Shown here: positions 28,027 through 36,643 of the stretch, piece after piece
Numbering within the stretch: the first letter of the stretch is position 1
Layout: each line of letters opens with the position of its first letter
Origin: Chitinophaga costaii
Lineage (GTDB): Bacteria; Bacteroidota; Bacteroidia; Chitinophagales; Chitinophagaceae
NCBI RefSeq assembly: GCF_900094705.1
Contig: NZ_FMAR01000006.1
Span: 62,001-126,000 of the forward strand
DNA length: 64,000 nucleotides
Direction: 5' to 3'
Notes under the pieces: generated by a model
What the model saw: the letters and a program-made list of their open reading frames with translations, nothing else
The model's database searches: none
What the model was told of the DNA's origin: nothing
Program-made: the position numbers and the translations under genes

Positions 28027-28923
28027 TCAACTTCCTACTTTGCTCAGTTCTTTAAACTCCGAAGGGCGCTGATTAGTATATTTTTTAAAAAAACGACTAA
28101 AATAATGTGGATCTTCAAACCCAAGCTGGTAGGCAATCTCCTTAGCGGAGAGGTCGGTATTGAAGAGGTAGCGCTGCGCTTCCAGTATTATGCGGTTACG
28201 AATATGCTCTCCAGCCGTTATGCCCGAGAGCTGTTTGCTGATCTCATTAAGTTGCACCGGTTTTATATGCAGCAAGTCTGCATATTCCGATACATTTTTC
28301 AGGATGCGAAATTTTTCTTCTATTAGTTGTTTAAACTGAAGGAATAAACCATTGTAATGCGGAGAATAGGAGTCATTTATAGTAACGCTGGTGGCAGCTT
28401 GTAGCCGGGAGGCCAATACCAGCAAGTAGCGCAGCAGGCCATGAGTAGCCAGCTGATACTCTGGCTGCTGCTCTACAATTTCCCGCATCATGCGTTGCAC
28501 TAGCCACTCAAAATCTGGTGCCATGGAGGCCTCCAGGCTAATTACACTGCTGAACTGGGCATTAAAGAAGAGACTGGAATTGATACCAGAATGTTGGTTA
28601 GCATCTTTTAAACACAGAAACCCATCCTGGAATGCCACCAGATAACCCTCCAGCTTTCCGCTGAACTGCATTTGATACACCTGGCCAGGGGCTACGAACA
28701 GCAGAGTGTTGGCCCCAACATCGTGAATAACAGCATCGATGGTGAGCCGAAGCGAGCCACTTTTTATCCAGTACATCGCATAAAAGTCATGTCGATGCGG
28801 ATTGTCATGACGGGCAAAGAAGGAATCTCCCAAGCCACAAATGCTGGACACAATCATGTCCGGATGCTGCTGCGCCAGCGATGGTAGCGTTACCATGGCA
28901 ATATGATGGCGCTTATCACTCAT
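28027..28923 (-). CDS. AraC-family transcriptional regulator
   Basis: 298-residue activator/repressor with an N-terminal cupin ligand-binding domain (HDFYAMYWIKSGSLRLTID, VGANTLLFVAPGQVY) and a C-terminal double helix-turn-helix (AKEIAYQLGFEDPHYFSRFFKKYTNQRPSEF). The ATG at 28923 gives MSDKRHHIAM and overlaps the 3' end of scpA by 8 bp (ATGAGTGA); an in-frame ATG at 28953 inside scpA is possible but adds a basic stretch only. The overlap suggests translational coupling to scpA, an odd partner for a cupin regulator. The OsmC and YceI genes lie downstream on the same strand and could be targets, but nothing shows this. Confidence 0.9.
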   Translation of the reverse strand: MSDKRHHIAMVTLPSLAQQHPDMIVSSICGLGDSFFARHDNPHRHDFYAMYWIKSGSLRLTIDAVIHDVGANTLLFVAPGQVYQMQFSGKLEGYLVAFQDGFLCLKDANQHSGINSSLFFNAQFSSVISLEASMAPDFEWLVQRMMREIVEQQPEYQLATHGLLRYLLVLASRLQAATSVTINDSYSPHYNGLFLQFKQLIEEKFRILKNVSEYADLLHIKPVQLNEISKQLSGITAGEHIRNRIILEAQRYLFNTDLSAKEIAYQLGFEDPHYFSRFFKKYTNQRPSEFKELSKVGS

Positions 28924-29767
28924 CTTCCTGTTCCTCCTCTTCATCGCCATCACTGGCCGTGAGCGGCATATCGCTTATATATTCTACGATAAAATTATTG
29001 CGGCCCTCTCCCACCATCAAGCCCAGGTGATTCATTTGTACCAGTTCCAGCATGCTGAGAAAAAGAAAAATAGCGTGTACACGGTCCCGGCAATGGTCGA
29101 AGATCTTTTCAAAAGCCATGGTTTTCTCGTAACGGGCCAGGTCCATCATGTACACACGGGAATTTTCCATCGTGTATTCATATTTGTATACCACGTGCTG
29201 GGGCTTATCTCCCCGGTCTTTCATGCGTTGCATGATCCTTTCGAAGGTCTTGCTCAGCTTAAAGAGTGTAATGGTTTGTACCTCGGTGCCTTCGCTGGTT
29301 TCCTCTCCAATATTCACTAATTCTTTGGCAATGTTGCCCCGGCGTATCATCAGCAGCCGCTCTGCCTCTTTTTCCGCCAGTTCTATAGCGGCCTGCTTGT
29401 ACCTTTTATATTCGAGAATCTTATCTATCAGTTCCTGACGCGGATCTATTTCGTTGCCCTGCTCGTCTATTTCCTTACGCGGAATGAGCATCTTGGCCTT
29501 AATACGCATGAGGGTAGACACAAACAGTATAAATTCACTGGCCTGCTCAATGTTCAGTTCTTCAAGTTGATGGATATAATGCAGAAAATCCTGCGTGATG
29601 GTATTGATCGGGATGTTGTATATATCCAGTTCATCGCGTTCTATAAAGAACAACAGCAGGTCGAACGGACCCTCGAACTGGGCCAGCTTTATTTTGTAAC
29701 TGTGATCCGTATGGTTGTTGATGTTCTCGCTCACAAGTAAATTTTTACCCCGGGAAAATACCCGCAC
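28916..29767 (-). CDS. scpA: Segregation and condensation protein A
   Basis: Kleisin subunit of the SMC-ScpA-ScpB condensin, acting in chromosome compaction and segregation. The 283-residue protein has the family N-terminal block QFEGPFDLLLFFIERDELDIYNIPI, central ASEFILFVSTLMRIKAKMLIP, and a C-terminal winged-helix segment before a very acidic tail (DGDEEEEQEDE). ScpB is not adjacent. The start is uncertain: ATG at 29767 is possible, but the GTG at 29734, giving a product that starts VSENINNHTDHSYK, is closer to the conserved part. The AraC gene start overlaps its stop. Confidence 0.9.
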   Translation of the reverse strand: MRVFSRGKNLLVSENINNHTDHSYKIKLAQFEGPFDLLLFFIERDELDIYNIPINTITQDFLHYIHQLEELNIEQASEFILFVSTLMRIKAKMLIPRKEIDEQGNEIDPRQELIDKILEYKRYKQAAIELAEKEAERLLMIRRGNIAKELVNIGEETSEGTEVQTITLFKLSKTFERIMQRMKDRGDKPQHVVYKYEYTMENSRVYMMDLARYEKTMAFEKIFDHCRDRVHAIFLFLSMLELVQMNHLGLMVGEGRNNFIVEYISDMPLTASDGDEEEEQEDE

Positions 29768-29920
29768 AGGCTTTCAAAAATAAGGAAAATACAGGGATTT
29801 GACCAGGGGTAATATGCCCTTCTTTCCTAATTTCTTGTTCCGAGGTGATTGAAGGCTATTCGCTAGTCAAAAGGAGACCTACGCCGGCCTGAGCATACCT
29901 CCTACTACCCATCACCCATA

Positions 29921-29946
29921 AAAAAGCCCGCTACAGGAGCGGGCTT
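29921..29946 (-). terminator. Terminator of the DUF3078 gene
   Basis: GCCCGCT (29926-29932) pairs with AGCGGGC (29938-29944). Read on the minus strand the stem is followed by a T-run of about six, 22 bp past the DUF3078 stop. Confidence 0.85.
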
Positions 29947-29967
29947 CCAGGTATTTTTCCAGACGGG

Positions 29968-30918
29968 TCAGAATGTTGTAGAAAAGCCTACCCCAATCAC
30001 TTCCTTTACTTGTAGCCTTGGCCCAAGCGTACCGGTCTTTGGGTTTGCAAATACACGGGCCTTGTCGTCATAGATCATGTCTACATTCACCGAAGCAGCA
30101 ATGTATTTATTGACCTTTAAGGTGAGCATGTTGGTCCAGAACATGTATACGTTCTGTGGCTTTTCCAGGTAATCGGAGAACAGGTCCAGCCGGGTCTTGA
30201 AATTTATGTCCTTGCTAATGTCCGCTATCCAGTTTACCGTAAGATAAGCACCAAACTGCGATTTTATATGCTTGCCGGGGTCTACACCATACGCTCCCTG
30301 GGCCGACAGAGAGTCATCCAGTACCACTATCCAGCGACCAGTTACCGGGGAAATAAACAGGGAAAATTTATCCGTAGGTTTATAGTCGAAACCAGGCGAT
30401 AACAGCAGGTTAGCTGGCGCAAAGAATTTCGAGGTGAGTGTGGAGGAACTGTCTGTGTAGAGATAGCCACTGGAAAACTGGGTGCGCACGTTGGCCAGCA
30501 GGCTAGCGTACCAGTGTTTACCCATGTCATATCCATACTTGCTGGTGAGGTCAATGTGGTCGTCGGCTTTACGGGTGCCAAGCGTAGTGGTGTTGGTTAA
30601 GCCAAAACCCAGGTCTGCCACATTATCCCAGGCATGTTTTCCTTTTTTATAAAAGGCATATGCATTGAGCAGAGAGCTTAAGGACAGGGAAAATTTATCG
30701 CCACCTGCCGCCCAGTTGGTCAGCGATCCCTGGTTAATATTCACGTTTATCAGCATACCCTTTTTCCAGATTTTGGGTATGGTATCTTTCGGATCTTTTT
30801 TAATATTGGCGGTTGCATTATCGCGGTACTGGCTTAATTGATTGGTGGCCTGGGCGCTGGCACTTCCCACCCATAACAGTGCGGCTGCAACGGCCAGCGC
30901 TATTTTTTTTATGCTCAT
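29968..30918 (-). CDS. DUF3078 secreted protein, likely outer-membrane barrel
   Basis: 316-residue protein with a clear signal peptide (MSIKKIALAVAAALLWVGSASAQ). It carries the DUF3078 blocks: IWKKGMLINVNINQGSLTNWAAGGD, DLTSKYGYDMGKHWYASL, FFAPANLLLSPGFDYKP and the C-terminal strand EVIGVGFSTTF. The many alternating strands and aromatic end suggest an outer-membrane beta-barrel. The family is widespread in Bacteroidota and has no established function. mscL lies upstream on the same strand at 133 bp; no operon link is evident. Confidence 0.88.
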   Translation of the reverse strand: MSIKKIALAVAAALLWVGSASAQATNQLSQYRDNATANIKKDPKDTIPKIWKKGMLINVNINQGSLTNWAAGGDKFSLSLSSLLNAYAFYKKGKHAWDNVADLGFGLTNTTTLGTRKADDHIDLTSKYGYDMGKHWYASLLANVRTQFSSGYLYTDSSSTLTSKFFAPANLLLSPGFDYKPTDKFSLFISPVTGRWIVVLDDSLSAQGAYGVDPGKHIKSQFGAYLTVNWIADISKDINFKTRLDLFSDYLEKPQNVYMFWTNMLTLKVNKYIAASVNVDMIYDDKARVFANPKTGTLGPRLQVKEVIGVGFSTTF

Positions 30919-31051
30919 GTAGTGAATTTAAAACCTATAATAAATTAGCAGACCCCAACAATGCAGGCTGCCATCTGATCAGCAAGATTACGTATACAAT
31001 TATTGATAACCACCGTATTAGGCAGCATCATATAAATGGATGTACAAAAAA

Positions 31052-31483
31052 TTATTTTGCTTTGATTGCATCGCGGATCTCTATCAGCAATTGTTCTTCT
31101 GCAGTAGGTGCTGCAGGAGCCGCCGGATCTTCAGTTTTCTTACGATGAAGGGAATTGATCGCTTTTACCATCAGGAATATACTGAAAGCAATGATCAGGA
31201 ACTGAAATACTGCCTGCAAAAATGCGCCGTAGCCAAATACCGCTACACCCGCAGCCTTAGCTTCAGCCAAGGTCTTGAATTCCCTGCCTTGCGGATCATT
31301 CAGCGTTATAAATAAGTTGGTAAAGTCTGTGCCTTTTGTGAACAACCCTATAATGGGCATAATTATATTTTCTACCAACGAGGTAACAATAGCACTAAAT
31401 GCAGCGCCTATAATTACACCTACGGCAAGATCGATCACATTGCCCTTCATGGCAAAATCCCTGAATTCTTTAAAAAACGACAT
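31052..31483 (-). CDS. mscL: Large-conductance mechanosensitive channel
   Basis: Homopentameric inner-membrane channel that opens under hypo-osmotic stretch. The 143-residue sequence has [26 protein letters not shown] (N-terminal helix plus TM1, split by the pore-lining Gly/Ala pattern), a loop near residues 55-75, TM2 ([22 protein letters not shown]) and the amphipathic C-terminal bundle helix. Length and topology fit the family. It is monocistronic by appearance. Confidence 0.95.
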   Translation of the reverse strand: MSFFKEFRDFAMKGNVIDLAVGVIIGAAFSAIVTSLVENIIMPIIGLFTKGTDFTNLFITLNDPQGREFKTLAEAKAAGVAVFGYGAFLQAVFQFLIIAFSIFLMVKAINSLHRKKTEDPAAPAAPTAEEQLLIEIRDAIKAK

Positions 31484-31553
31484 AGTAATAAGATTTATGG
31501 TTACAATAAAAGTATACAGTCGGTATGTCGTGTGTCTTCCAATGGTCTCATTA

Positions 31554-32321
31554 TTACTGGCTCACTTTGCCGTCACTTGTTTTTAGGCGCGGGTAGTGCA
31601 TATCCAGTTCTTTAAGTGCATCGCGCACCGTCTTTGCAATGTAGTATTCTTTGTACCAATTGTTGTCTGCCGGTACAATATGCCAGGGAATGTCGTTACA
31701 ATGCTCTATCACATCATCATAAGCTGCCTGGTACTTATCCCAAAGTTTCGCTTCTGCCAGATCGCTTGCATTATATTTCCACATTTTCATAGGGTTTTCC
31801 GTTCTCTCAGCCAGCCTCTTCGCCTGTTCCTCCGGGGATATGTGAAGATAGAATTTTAAAATAATGGTATCATTATGTTTGGTCAATAATTGTTCAAATT
31901 GATTGATGGCCTTCATGCGCTGAAAAGCTACTTTATCATCTATCCAACTGTGTACACGCTGTATCAGTACATCTTCATAATGCGAGCGGTTAAATACCTG
32001 AAACATGCCTTTGGCCGGCGTATGTTTGTGAATACGCCATAGAAAATCATGCGCCGCCTCTTCTTCCGTGGGCGCTTTAAACGCCTGCACCGTTACTCCC
32101 TGTGGGTTTAGTTGGCCAAATACATTACGGATGGTCCCATCTTTCCCACTGGCATCCATGCCTTGCAAAACAACGAGCAGCGAATATTTTTTACCTGCGT
32201 ACAGCAGGTTTTGCAGTTCGTCCAGCTCTCTCAGAATATGCTTGGTATGTGCTTTAATCTCTGCTTTATCCTCTTTTTTGGGGGCATGGGTGCTGATGTC
32301 AGCCAATTTATCTTTTGCCAT
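31554..32321 (-). CDS. Polyphosphate kinase 2 family protein
   Basis: PPK2-type phosphotransferase moving phosphate between polyphosphate and nucleotides. From ATG 32321 the product is 255 residues. It shows Walker [10 protein letters not shown] (54-62), the second PPK2 signature [10 protein letters not shown] (110-119), a lid with [16 protein letters not shown], and the basic core. A single PPK2 domain with a short N-terminal helix resembles class I or III polyP:AMP/ADP enzymes; the exact class cannot be fixed by eye. A longer frame to 32408 adds 29 residues not found in the family core. It probably helps nucleotide balance under stress. Confidence 0.88.
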   Translation of the reverse strand: MAKDKLADISTHAPKKEDKAEIKAHTKHILRELDELQNLLYAGKKYSLLVVLQGMDASGKDGTIRNVFGQLNPQGVTVQAFKAPTEEEAAHDFLWRIHKHTPAKGMFQVFNRSHYEDVLIQRVHSWIDDKVAFQRMKAINQFEQLLTKHNDTIILKFYLHISPEEQAKRLAERTENPMKMWKYNASDLAEAKLWDKYQAAYDDVIEHCNDIPWHIVPADNNWYKEYYIAKTVRDALKELDMHYPRLKTSDGKVSQ

Positions 32322-32694
32322 GTTGATGATAAGTTGATGATGAAAAAATGGGATGTAGCTAAATGTATACCGCTTTTCGGCATTCAAGGTTACCTTTTCC
32401 CCCAGCATGGTGTTTTGCTGCTCTTATTCAGACCGCTGCCTGATCAATATAACAAAATTTTGAAAAAAAGTTTTACCAACTAGTTTAATAATTATTGGTC
32501 CGCCGCTTTCCTGGAGCTGTTCATTATCTGAAAACTTTTCTACAGCCTTTAGCTGGCCACCACCCACCTGCTACCGGGCAATAGCGTTGCGCCATGCATC
32601 CTGGGTGCAGTCCTAGCCAACCAAGAAAAGGGGTGAATCATAAAACCCGCTATAACAGCGGGTTTTATGATTTTTTTTATATTTTATGGGCTTT
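32322..32694 (-). other. Intergenic region between frr and PPK2, with frr terminator
   Basis: Contains a clear terminator for frr: AAACCCGCT and AGCGGGTTT arms at 32643-32665, reading on the minus strand into a T-containing tail. No gene is supported in the rest. No full TTTG/TAnnTTTG promoter for the PPK2 gene was found. Confidence 0.7.
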
Positions 32695-33258
32695 TTAGAT
32701 CGACATAATTTCTTTTTCTTTCTGCTGGCAATGCTTGTCTACCAGCACAATGAATTTATCCGTCATAATTTGCATATTAGCTTCCCCGTCACGGGCTTCG
32801 TCTTCACTTAAGCCATCCTTTTGCAATTTCTTAATGGCTTCAATAGCGTCCCGACGGATATTGCGTACGGCAATTTTGCCCAGTTCGCCTTCCCCATTTA
32901 CCCGCTTTACCAATTCCTTTCTTCTTTCTTCCGTCATAGGGGGCAAAAACAGGCGGATAATAATACCGTCGTTTTGCGGGTTCAGTCCAATGTTGGAGGC
33001 AATGATGGCCCTTTCAATGGGTTGTAACATATTCTTTTCCCAGGGCTGTATGGTGATGGTGCGGGCGTCCACAGCTGAGATGTTGGCGACCTGGCTCAGT
33101 GGAGTGGGAGAACCGTAATATTCCACTTGAATGCTGTCTACCATGCTGGGAGCAGCTTTTCCGGCCCTGATTTTTAATAGTTCTGCTTCCAGGTGAGCAA
33201 CCGCCTTTTGCATGGTTTGCTGGGCATCGTCAATAATAAGGGTCAGATCGTCTTGCAT
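32695..33258 (-). CDS. frr: Ribosome recycling factor
   Basis: Splits post-termination ribosomes together with EF-G. The 187 residues are normal family length. Visible parts are the N-terminal helix (MQKAVAHLEAELLKIRAGKAAPSMVDSI in pieces), the domain II strand region YYGSPTPLSQVANISAVDARTI, and the C-terminal helices with RRDAIEAIKKL and LSEDEARDGE. It is flanked by its own consensus promoter and a terminator, so it is monocistronic here; pyrH and tsf, common neighbours elsewhere, are absent. Confidence 0.95.
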   Translation of the reverse strand: MQDDLTLIIDDAQQTMQKAVAHLEAELLKIRAGKAAPSMVDSIQVEYYGSPTPLSQVANISAVDARTITIQPWEKNMLQPIERAIIASNIGLNPQNDGIIIRLFLPPMTEERRKELVKRVNGEGELGKIAVRNIRRDAIEAIKKLQKDGLSEDEARDGEANMQIMTDKFIVLVDKHCQQKEKEIMSI

Positions 33259-33280
33259 AATTTAATTGCTTAAATGGATG

Positions 33281-33311
33281 CAAACCTACACGATTTCTTT
33301 TAATCGTCAAA
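33281..33311 (-). promoter_or_regulatory. Consensus Bacteroidota promoter of frr
   Basis: On the minus strand TTTG (33308-33311), a 19-bp spacer, then TAGGTTTG (33281-33288): an exact fit to TTTG-N19-TAnnTTTG, 22 bp before the frr start. Confidence 0.82.
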
Positions 33312-33334
33312 GGCAGAACAGGCCTGCCACTACA

Positions 33335-33364
33335 TAAAAATGCCGCTATGCAGTCATAGCGGCA
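33335..33364 (-). terminator. Terminator of the WecA-like gene
   Basis: GCCGCTATG and CATAGCGGC arms (33342-33350, 33355-33363); on the minus strand the stem is followed by a T-run. It lies just past the WecA-like stop and just before the frr promoter. Confidence 0.88.
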
Positions 33365-33388
33365 GCAGATATTTTAGCTAAAACGCAA

Positions 33389-34531
33389 TTATTTATCTTC
33401 TAACACACCATTGGTAGTTACATGCAATATCTTGGTACCTTTTATCTTACTCATTTCAGGTACCTGAGACAGGCTGGTAATAACAACAGAAGGCTGATCG
33501 CGGCGTTTGCGCAACATGTACAAAACACCGGTACCAAGGCTGCTTAAGAAGGTCATTGCTACCAACAAAGTACCTGTACCCAGGTTTTGGAATACAAAAG
33601 CCCCAGCAATGAACAGCACATTAACAAAAACGGCCACCATAGTGGTTTGACGATGGTTCAGGCCAAGGTCCAGCAGGTAATGATGAATGTGGTTGCGATC
33701 TGCCGAAAAAGGGGAACGACCGTTGAGCATACGCACGGCAAAAACCCGTAATGTATCGAACAGGGGAACGATCAGGATAGCCACAGCAACGGCTGGTACC
33801 GAATTTACCGGCAAACGAGCTGCCGGATTTCCGGCCACGTCAATAAATTTAACAATCAGTATTGTGTTGAGCAATCCCAGTATTAAAGAACCAGTATCAC
33901 CCATAAAAATACGTGCAGGAGAGATATTAAAGATCAGGAAGGCTGCCAGACCACCGGCCATGGCAAAACCCAATACGGCATAAAATACTTCACCCACTTC
34001 TATAAAGTAGGTACCCAGTACAGCAGATACCAGTAAGCCAATACCGCCGGCTAAACCATCTACACCGTCTATCAGGTTAAAAGCATTTATCGTTACCAGA
34101 AAAGTAAAATAAGTGAGGAGCAGGCTAATATGTTCCGGCAATTCGTGCATACCCAAAAAGCCATACATGCTGTGAATTTGAATATTTCCTAAATAAATTA
34201 CCGCAAAGGAAGCTATCATCTGCCCTATCAACTTTTTTACAGGAGATAAACCCACCAAATCGTCTTTTAACCCTACCAGGAACATCACAAAAAATGCAGC
34301 GGCAAAATATTGAAAGGGCGATCTATCGGCCAGTGGCGCGCAGGTAGCTGCCGCCAATATAAATCCTGCGAAAAAACCAATTCCACCCAGGGTGGGTATA
34401 CGCACTTTGTGCGATTTACGCTCATCCGGCTCGTCAAAAAGATGTTTTACTTCCGCCACTTTAATCAATACCGGTATGGAAAGATAGGTGACGATAAAAC
34501 TCAGAACAGTGGCAATAATTACATTCTCCAT
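33389..34531 (-). CDS. WecA/MraY-family undecaprenyl-phosphate sugar-1-phosphate transferase
   Basis: Polytopic inner-membrane enzyme that starts a lipid-linked glycan by moving a sugar-1-phosphate (typically GlcNAc-1-P) to undecaprenyl phosphate. From ATG 34531 it has 380 residues with about ten hydrophobic segments. The family motifs are present: GLKDD, NAFNLIDGVDGLAGG, FMGDTGS and the cytoplasmic NHIHH, which favours WecA-like over MraY. A C-terminal cytoplasmic tail follows the last helix. No O-antigen or capsule genes adjoin, so the product (LPS, exopolysaccharide or other) is open. Confidence 0.9.
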   Translation of the reverse strand: MENVIIATVLSFIVTYLSIPVLIKVAEVKHLFDEPDERKSHKVRIPTLGGIGFFAGFILAAATCAPLADRSPFQYFAAAFFVMFLVGLKDDLVGLSPVKKLIGQMIASFAVIYLGNIQIHSMYGFLGMHELPEHISLLLTYFTFLVTINAFNLIDGVDGLAGGIGLLVSAVLGTYFIEVGEVFYAVLGFAMAGGLAAFLIFNISPARIFMGDTGSLILGLLNTILIVKFIDVAGNPAARLPVNSVPAVAVAILIVPLFDTLRVFAVRMLNGRSPFSADRNHIHHYLLDLGLNHRQTTMVAVFVNVLFIAGAFVFQNLGTGTLLVAMTFLSSLGTGVLYMLRKRRDQPSVVITSLSQVPEMSKIKGTKILHVTTNGVLEDK

Positions 34532-34767
34532 AATGGGGGGATTATACACAAGTGCATTGAATTTCCTTCTCCAATTTCAATTCAAACTTCAAAACAAGTC
34601 TCACGGATATAGCGGACAAACAAACTCAGTAAAGTACATGTATTGTTGATACACATTTTTAGTATTCGATTCCTGGCCAGTAGGTGTATTCAAAAGGCTT
34701 TGGCAAAAATAGGATAATAATTTAACTTATCATATTTTAAACAGATAACCTTTTAATATCCACCACT

Positions 34768-35991
34768 TTAGCTCGCTTTTAGCTCTATGGATTGCCTAGC
34801 TGCACGCCTGGCAGGATACCAACTAGCCGCCAATCCTATTCCCAAAATGGTCATTAGAATTAGCAGAAAATCCTGAAAATGCATACTTACCGGGAAGGAA
34901 TCTACCAAAAAAGAAGTACCTCCCAATTTCAATATGCCATAACGCTGCTGAAGCACACATATTGTGAATCCTAATATAAAACCTATTAAGGCTCCAAAGC
35001 CTGCAATAAGTAACCCTTCCGCCAGGAATATCCGTAAAATCAATGGATCGTTGGCCCCCATAGCTTTAAGGATTGTTACATCTTTCTGTTTTTCAATGAC
35101 TAACATAGATAATGATCCAATCATATTAAAGGCGGCAATCACCAACACAAAGCTTAAAATGAGATATACTACCCATTTTTCAGTCTGCATGATGGCAAAT
35201 AGCGATTGATTTTGTTCGAATCTTGTCTGTACTACAAATTTGTTGCCAAGCATTAACTGTAAGGATTTTTGTACGTCACGGTCACTGGCGTGTGGCCTAA
35301 TAGATATTTCCAGGGCAGACATCTGGCCAGGTTGCATAGAGAGTAACCGGCGCAGGAAATCAATATGGGTAATCACGTATTGGGTGTTAAAATCCTGCTG
35401 GATGGCAAAAGCCCCAGCCGGAAAAAGCACATCGCTATTGAGTGCCTCCTCGGGCAAGGCTGTAGCACCGGCACCTGGTCGGGGAACATATACCGTAACC
35501 GGAATATCGCTGCGGGTCATATCTATCCCCATGGCGCCTTCCAGATCGGAACCGAAAACACCTTCTGGCATCCCTTCCACCATGGTTTCATATTTCCCCC
35601 TTACTATTTTATCCTTAACGCCCGAAACATAGATATAGTTACTATCCACCCCCTTTAAAATGGCAATGGTGGGCTCATTATTATAACTGAGCACAGCTTT
35701 CTCCTCGATTACCTCGCTGAAGTGAACTACACCGGGTAGGGCCTGTATTTTACGTAAGGTGGAGGGTTCCAGGTAAATCTGTTTGCCTTGGGCCGGCATG
35801 ACTTTTACACTGGGATAAAAGGAGGAGTAGAGGGATGCCACTAACTCGGAGAACCCGTTAAAAACACTGAGAATGATGAACAAGGCAGCTGTACCTACAG
35901 CTATGGCGCAAACGCTGATCCACGCAATGATGTTAATGGCATTGGTGGATTTTTTAGCCCAGAAATAGCGGGTAGCGAATTGCCAGATCAT
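34768..35991 (-). CDS. ABC transporter permease, LolC/E-like
   Basis: Inner-membrane permease of the FtsX/MacB superfamily, 407 residues. Topology is one N-terminal TM (AWISVCAIAVGTAALFIILSVFNGF), a periplasmic domain of about 220 residues, then three TMs (VVYLILSFVLVIAAFNMIGSLSML, the next with FGALIGFILGFTICVLQQ, and the last FLLILMTILGIGLAASWYPA). This is the LolC/E layout used to extract lipoproteins from the inner membrane. The N-terminal segment IATRYFWAKKSTNAINIIAWIS type is typical of LolE-like proteins of Bacteroidota. No ATPase is adjacent. rbfA lies upstream on the same strand. Confidence 0.85.
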   Translation of the reverse strand: MIWQFATRYFWAKKSTNAINIIAWISVCAIAVGTAALFIILSVFNGFSELVASLYSSFYPSVKVMPAQGKQIYLEPSTLRKIQALPGVVHFSEVIEEKAVLSYNNEPTIAILKGVDSNYIYVSGVKDKIVRGKYETMVEGMPEGVFGSDLEGAMGIDMTRSDIPVTVYVPRPGAGATALPEEALNSDVLFPAGAFAIQQDFNTQYVITHIDFLRRLLSMQPGQMSALEISIRPHASDRDVQKSLQLMLGNKFVVQTRFEQNQSLFAIMQTEKWVVYLILSFVLVIAAFNMIGSLSMLVIEKQKDVTILKAMGANDPLILRIFLAEGLLIAGFGALIGFILGFTICVLQQRYGILKLGGTSFLVDSFPVSMHFQDFLLILMTILGIGLAASWYPARRAARQSIELKAS

Positions 35992-36125
35992 AGGGAAAGC
36001 TTAATGATAGTAAGATGAAAAAAAATATTATCAAATGCTAGCGTCCGGCGGTAAAAAAATGTTAAAGGTTATGGGCCAAAGGCCCGGGAGACAGGCCTTG
36101 CGTCATTTACTTTAAACCATCGGCG

Positions 36126-36497
36126 CTATTTTAGGGGGGTGTTTGGGTTATCGTTAATCTTTTTAAACAATTCTTCCATCTTAAACACATAATCCAAAGT
36201 GTCGTCAAGAAAGAATGATAACTCTGGAATACGGCGTAGCTGCTTAGACATGCGGTTGCCCAGGTCCTTACGGATCTCACCTGCGCGCTCTTTAATACGG
36301 TTTATCATTTCCGCAGTGTCTTTAATTTGGAACATGCTCAGGTACACCCGTGCTTCCAGCAGATCGGGTGTCATACGCACGGTGGCGATGGAGATCATAC
36401 CACCATCTGTCATGTTAAAACCCATGCGTTGGAAGATGTCGCTCAGCTCCTGCTGCACTTGTTGTCCTACTTGTTTTTGCCGTTTACTTTCCTGCAT
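36126..36497 (-). CDS. rbfA: Ribosome-binding factor A
   Basis: Small KH-domain protein helping 30S subunit maturation. From ATG 36497 the product is 123 residues (MQESKRQKQVGQQVQQELSD at the start), normal for RbfA. Recognisable parts are VRMTPDLLEARVYLSMF, the helix with RIKERAGEIRKDLGNRMSKQLRRIPELSFFLDD in sequence, and the final YVFKMEELFKKI. The frame remains open to 36572, but that extension is Arg-rich and unlike the family. It precedes the LolC/E-like permease gene by 134 bp on the same strand. The msbA-like gene diverges from it. Confidence 0.92.
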   Translation of the reverse strand: MQESKRQKQVGQQVQQELSDIFQRMGFNMTDGGMISIATVRMTPDLLEARVYLSMFQIKDTAEMINRIKERAGEIRKDLGNRMSKQLRRIPELSFFLDDTLDYVFKMEELFKKINDNPNTPLK

Positions 36498-36603
36498 ATA
36501 CCGGGTATTAAATGATCGCTTTAAAATGAAATGCGCCGTCCGGCGCGGAATCCGCCATGCTGTAGCCGGCACCTCCTCCCCGCGAAAGTAACATTAATTA
36601 TGC

Positions 36604-36611
36604 TAATTTTG
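36604..36611 (+). promoter_or_regulatory. -7 element of the MsbA-like gene
   Basis: TAATTTTG matches TAnnTTTG, 32 bp before the ATG. No clear -33 TTTG. The divergent rbfA start is about 110 bp away. Confidence 0.45.
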
Positions 36612-36643
36612 CTGGCCGTCAAGAGCGGACTAAAGTAAATGGA

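Noticed and set aside
30715-30729. 15-base match (TTGGTCAGCGATCCC) to the dxs downstream hairpin region at 21486
   Set aside because: It is inside the DUF3078 coding region; a 15-base chance match is expected in a 64-kb window.
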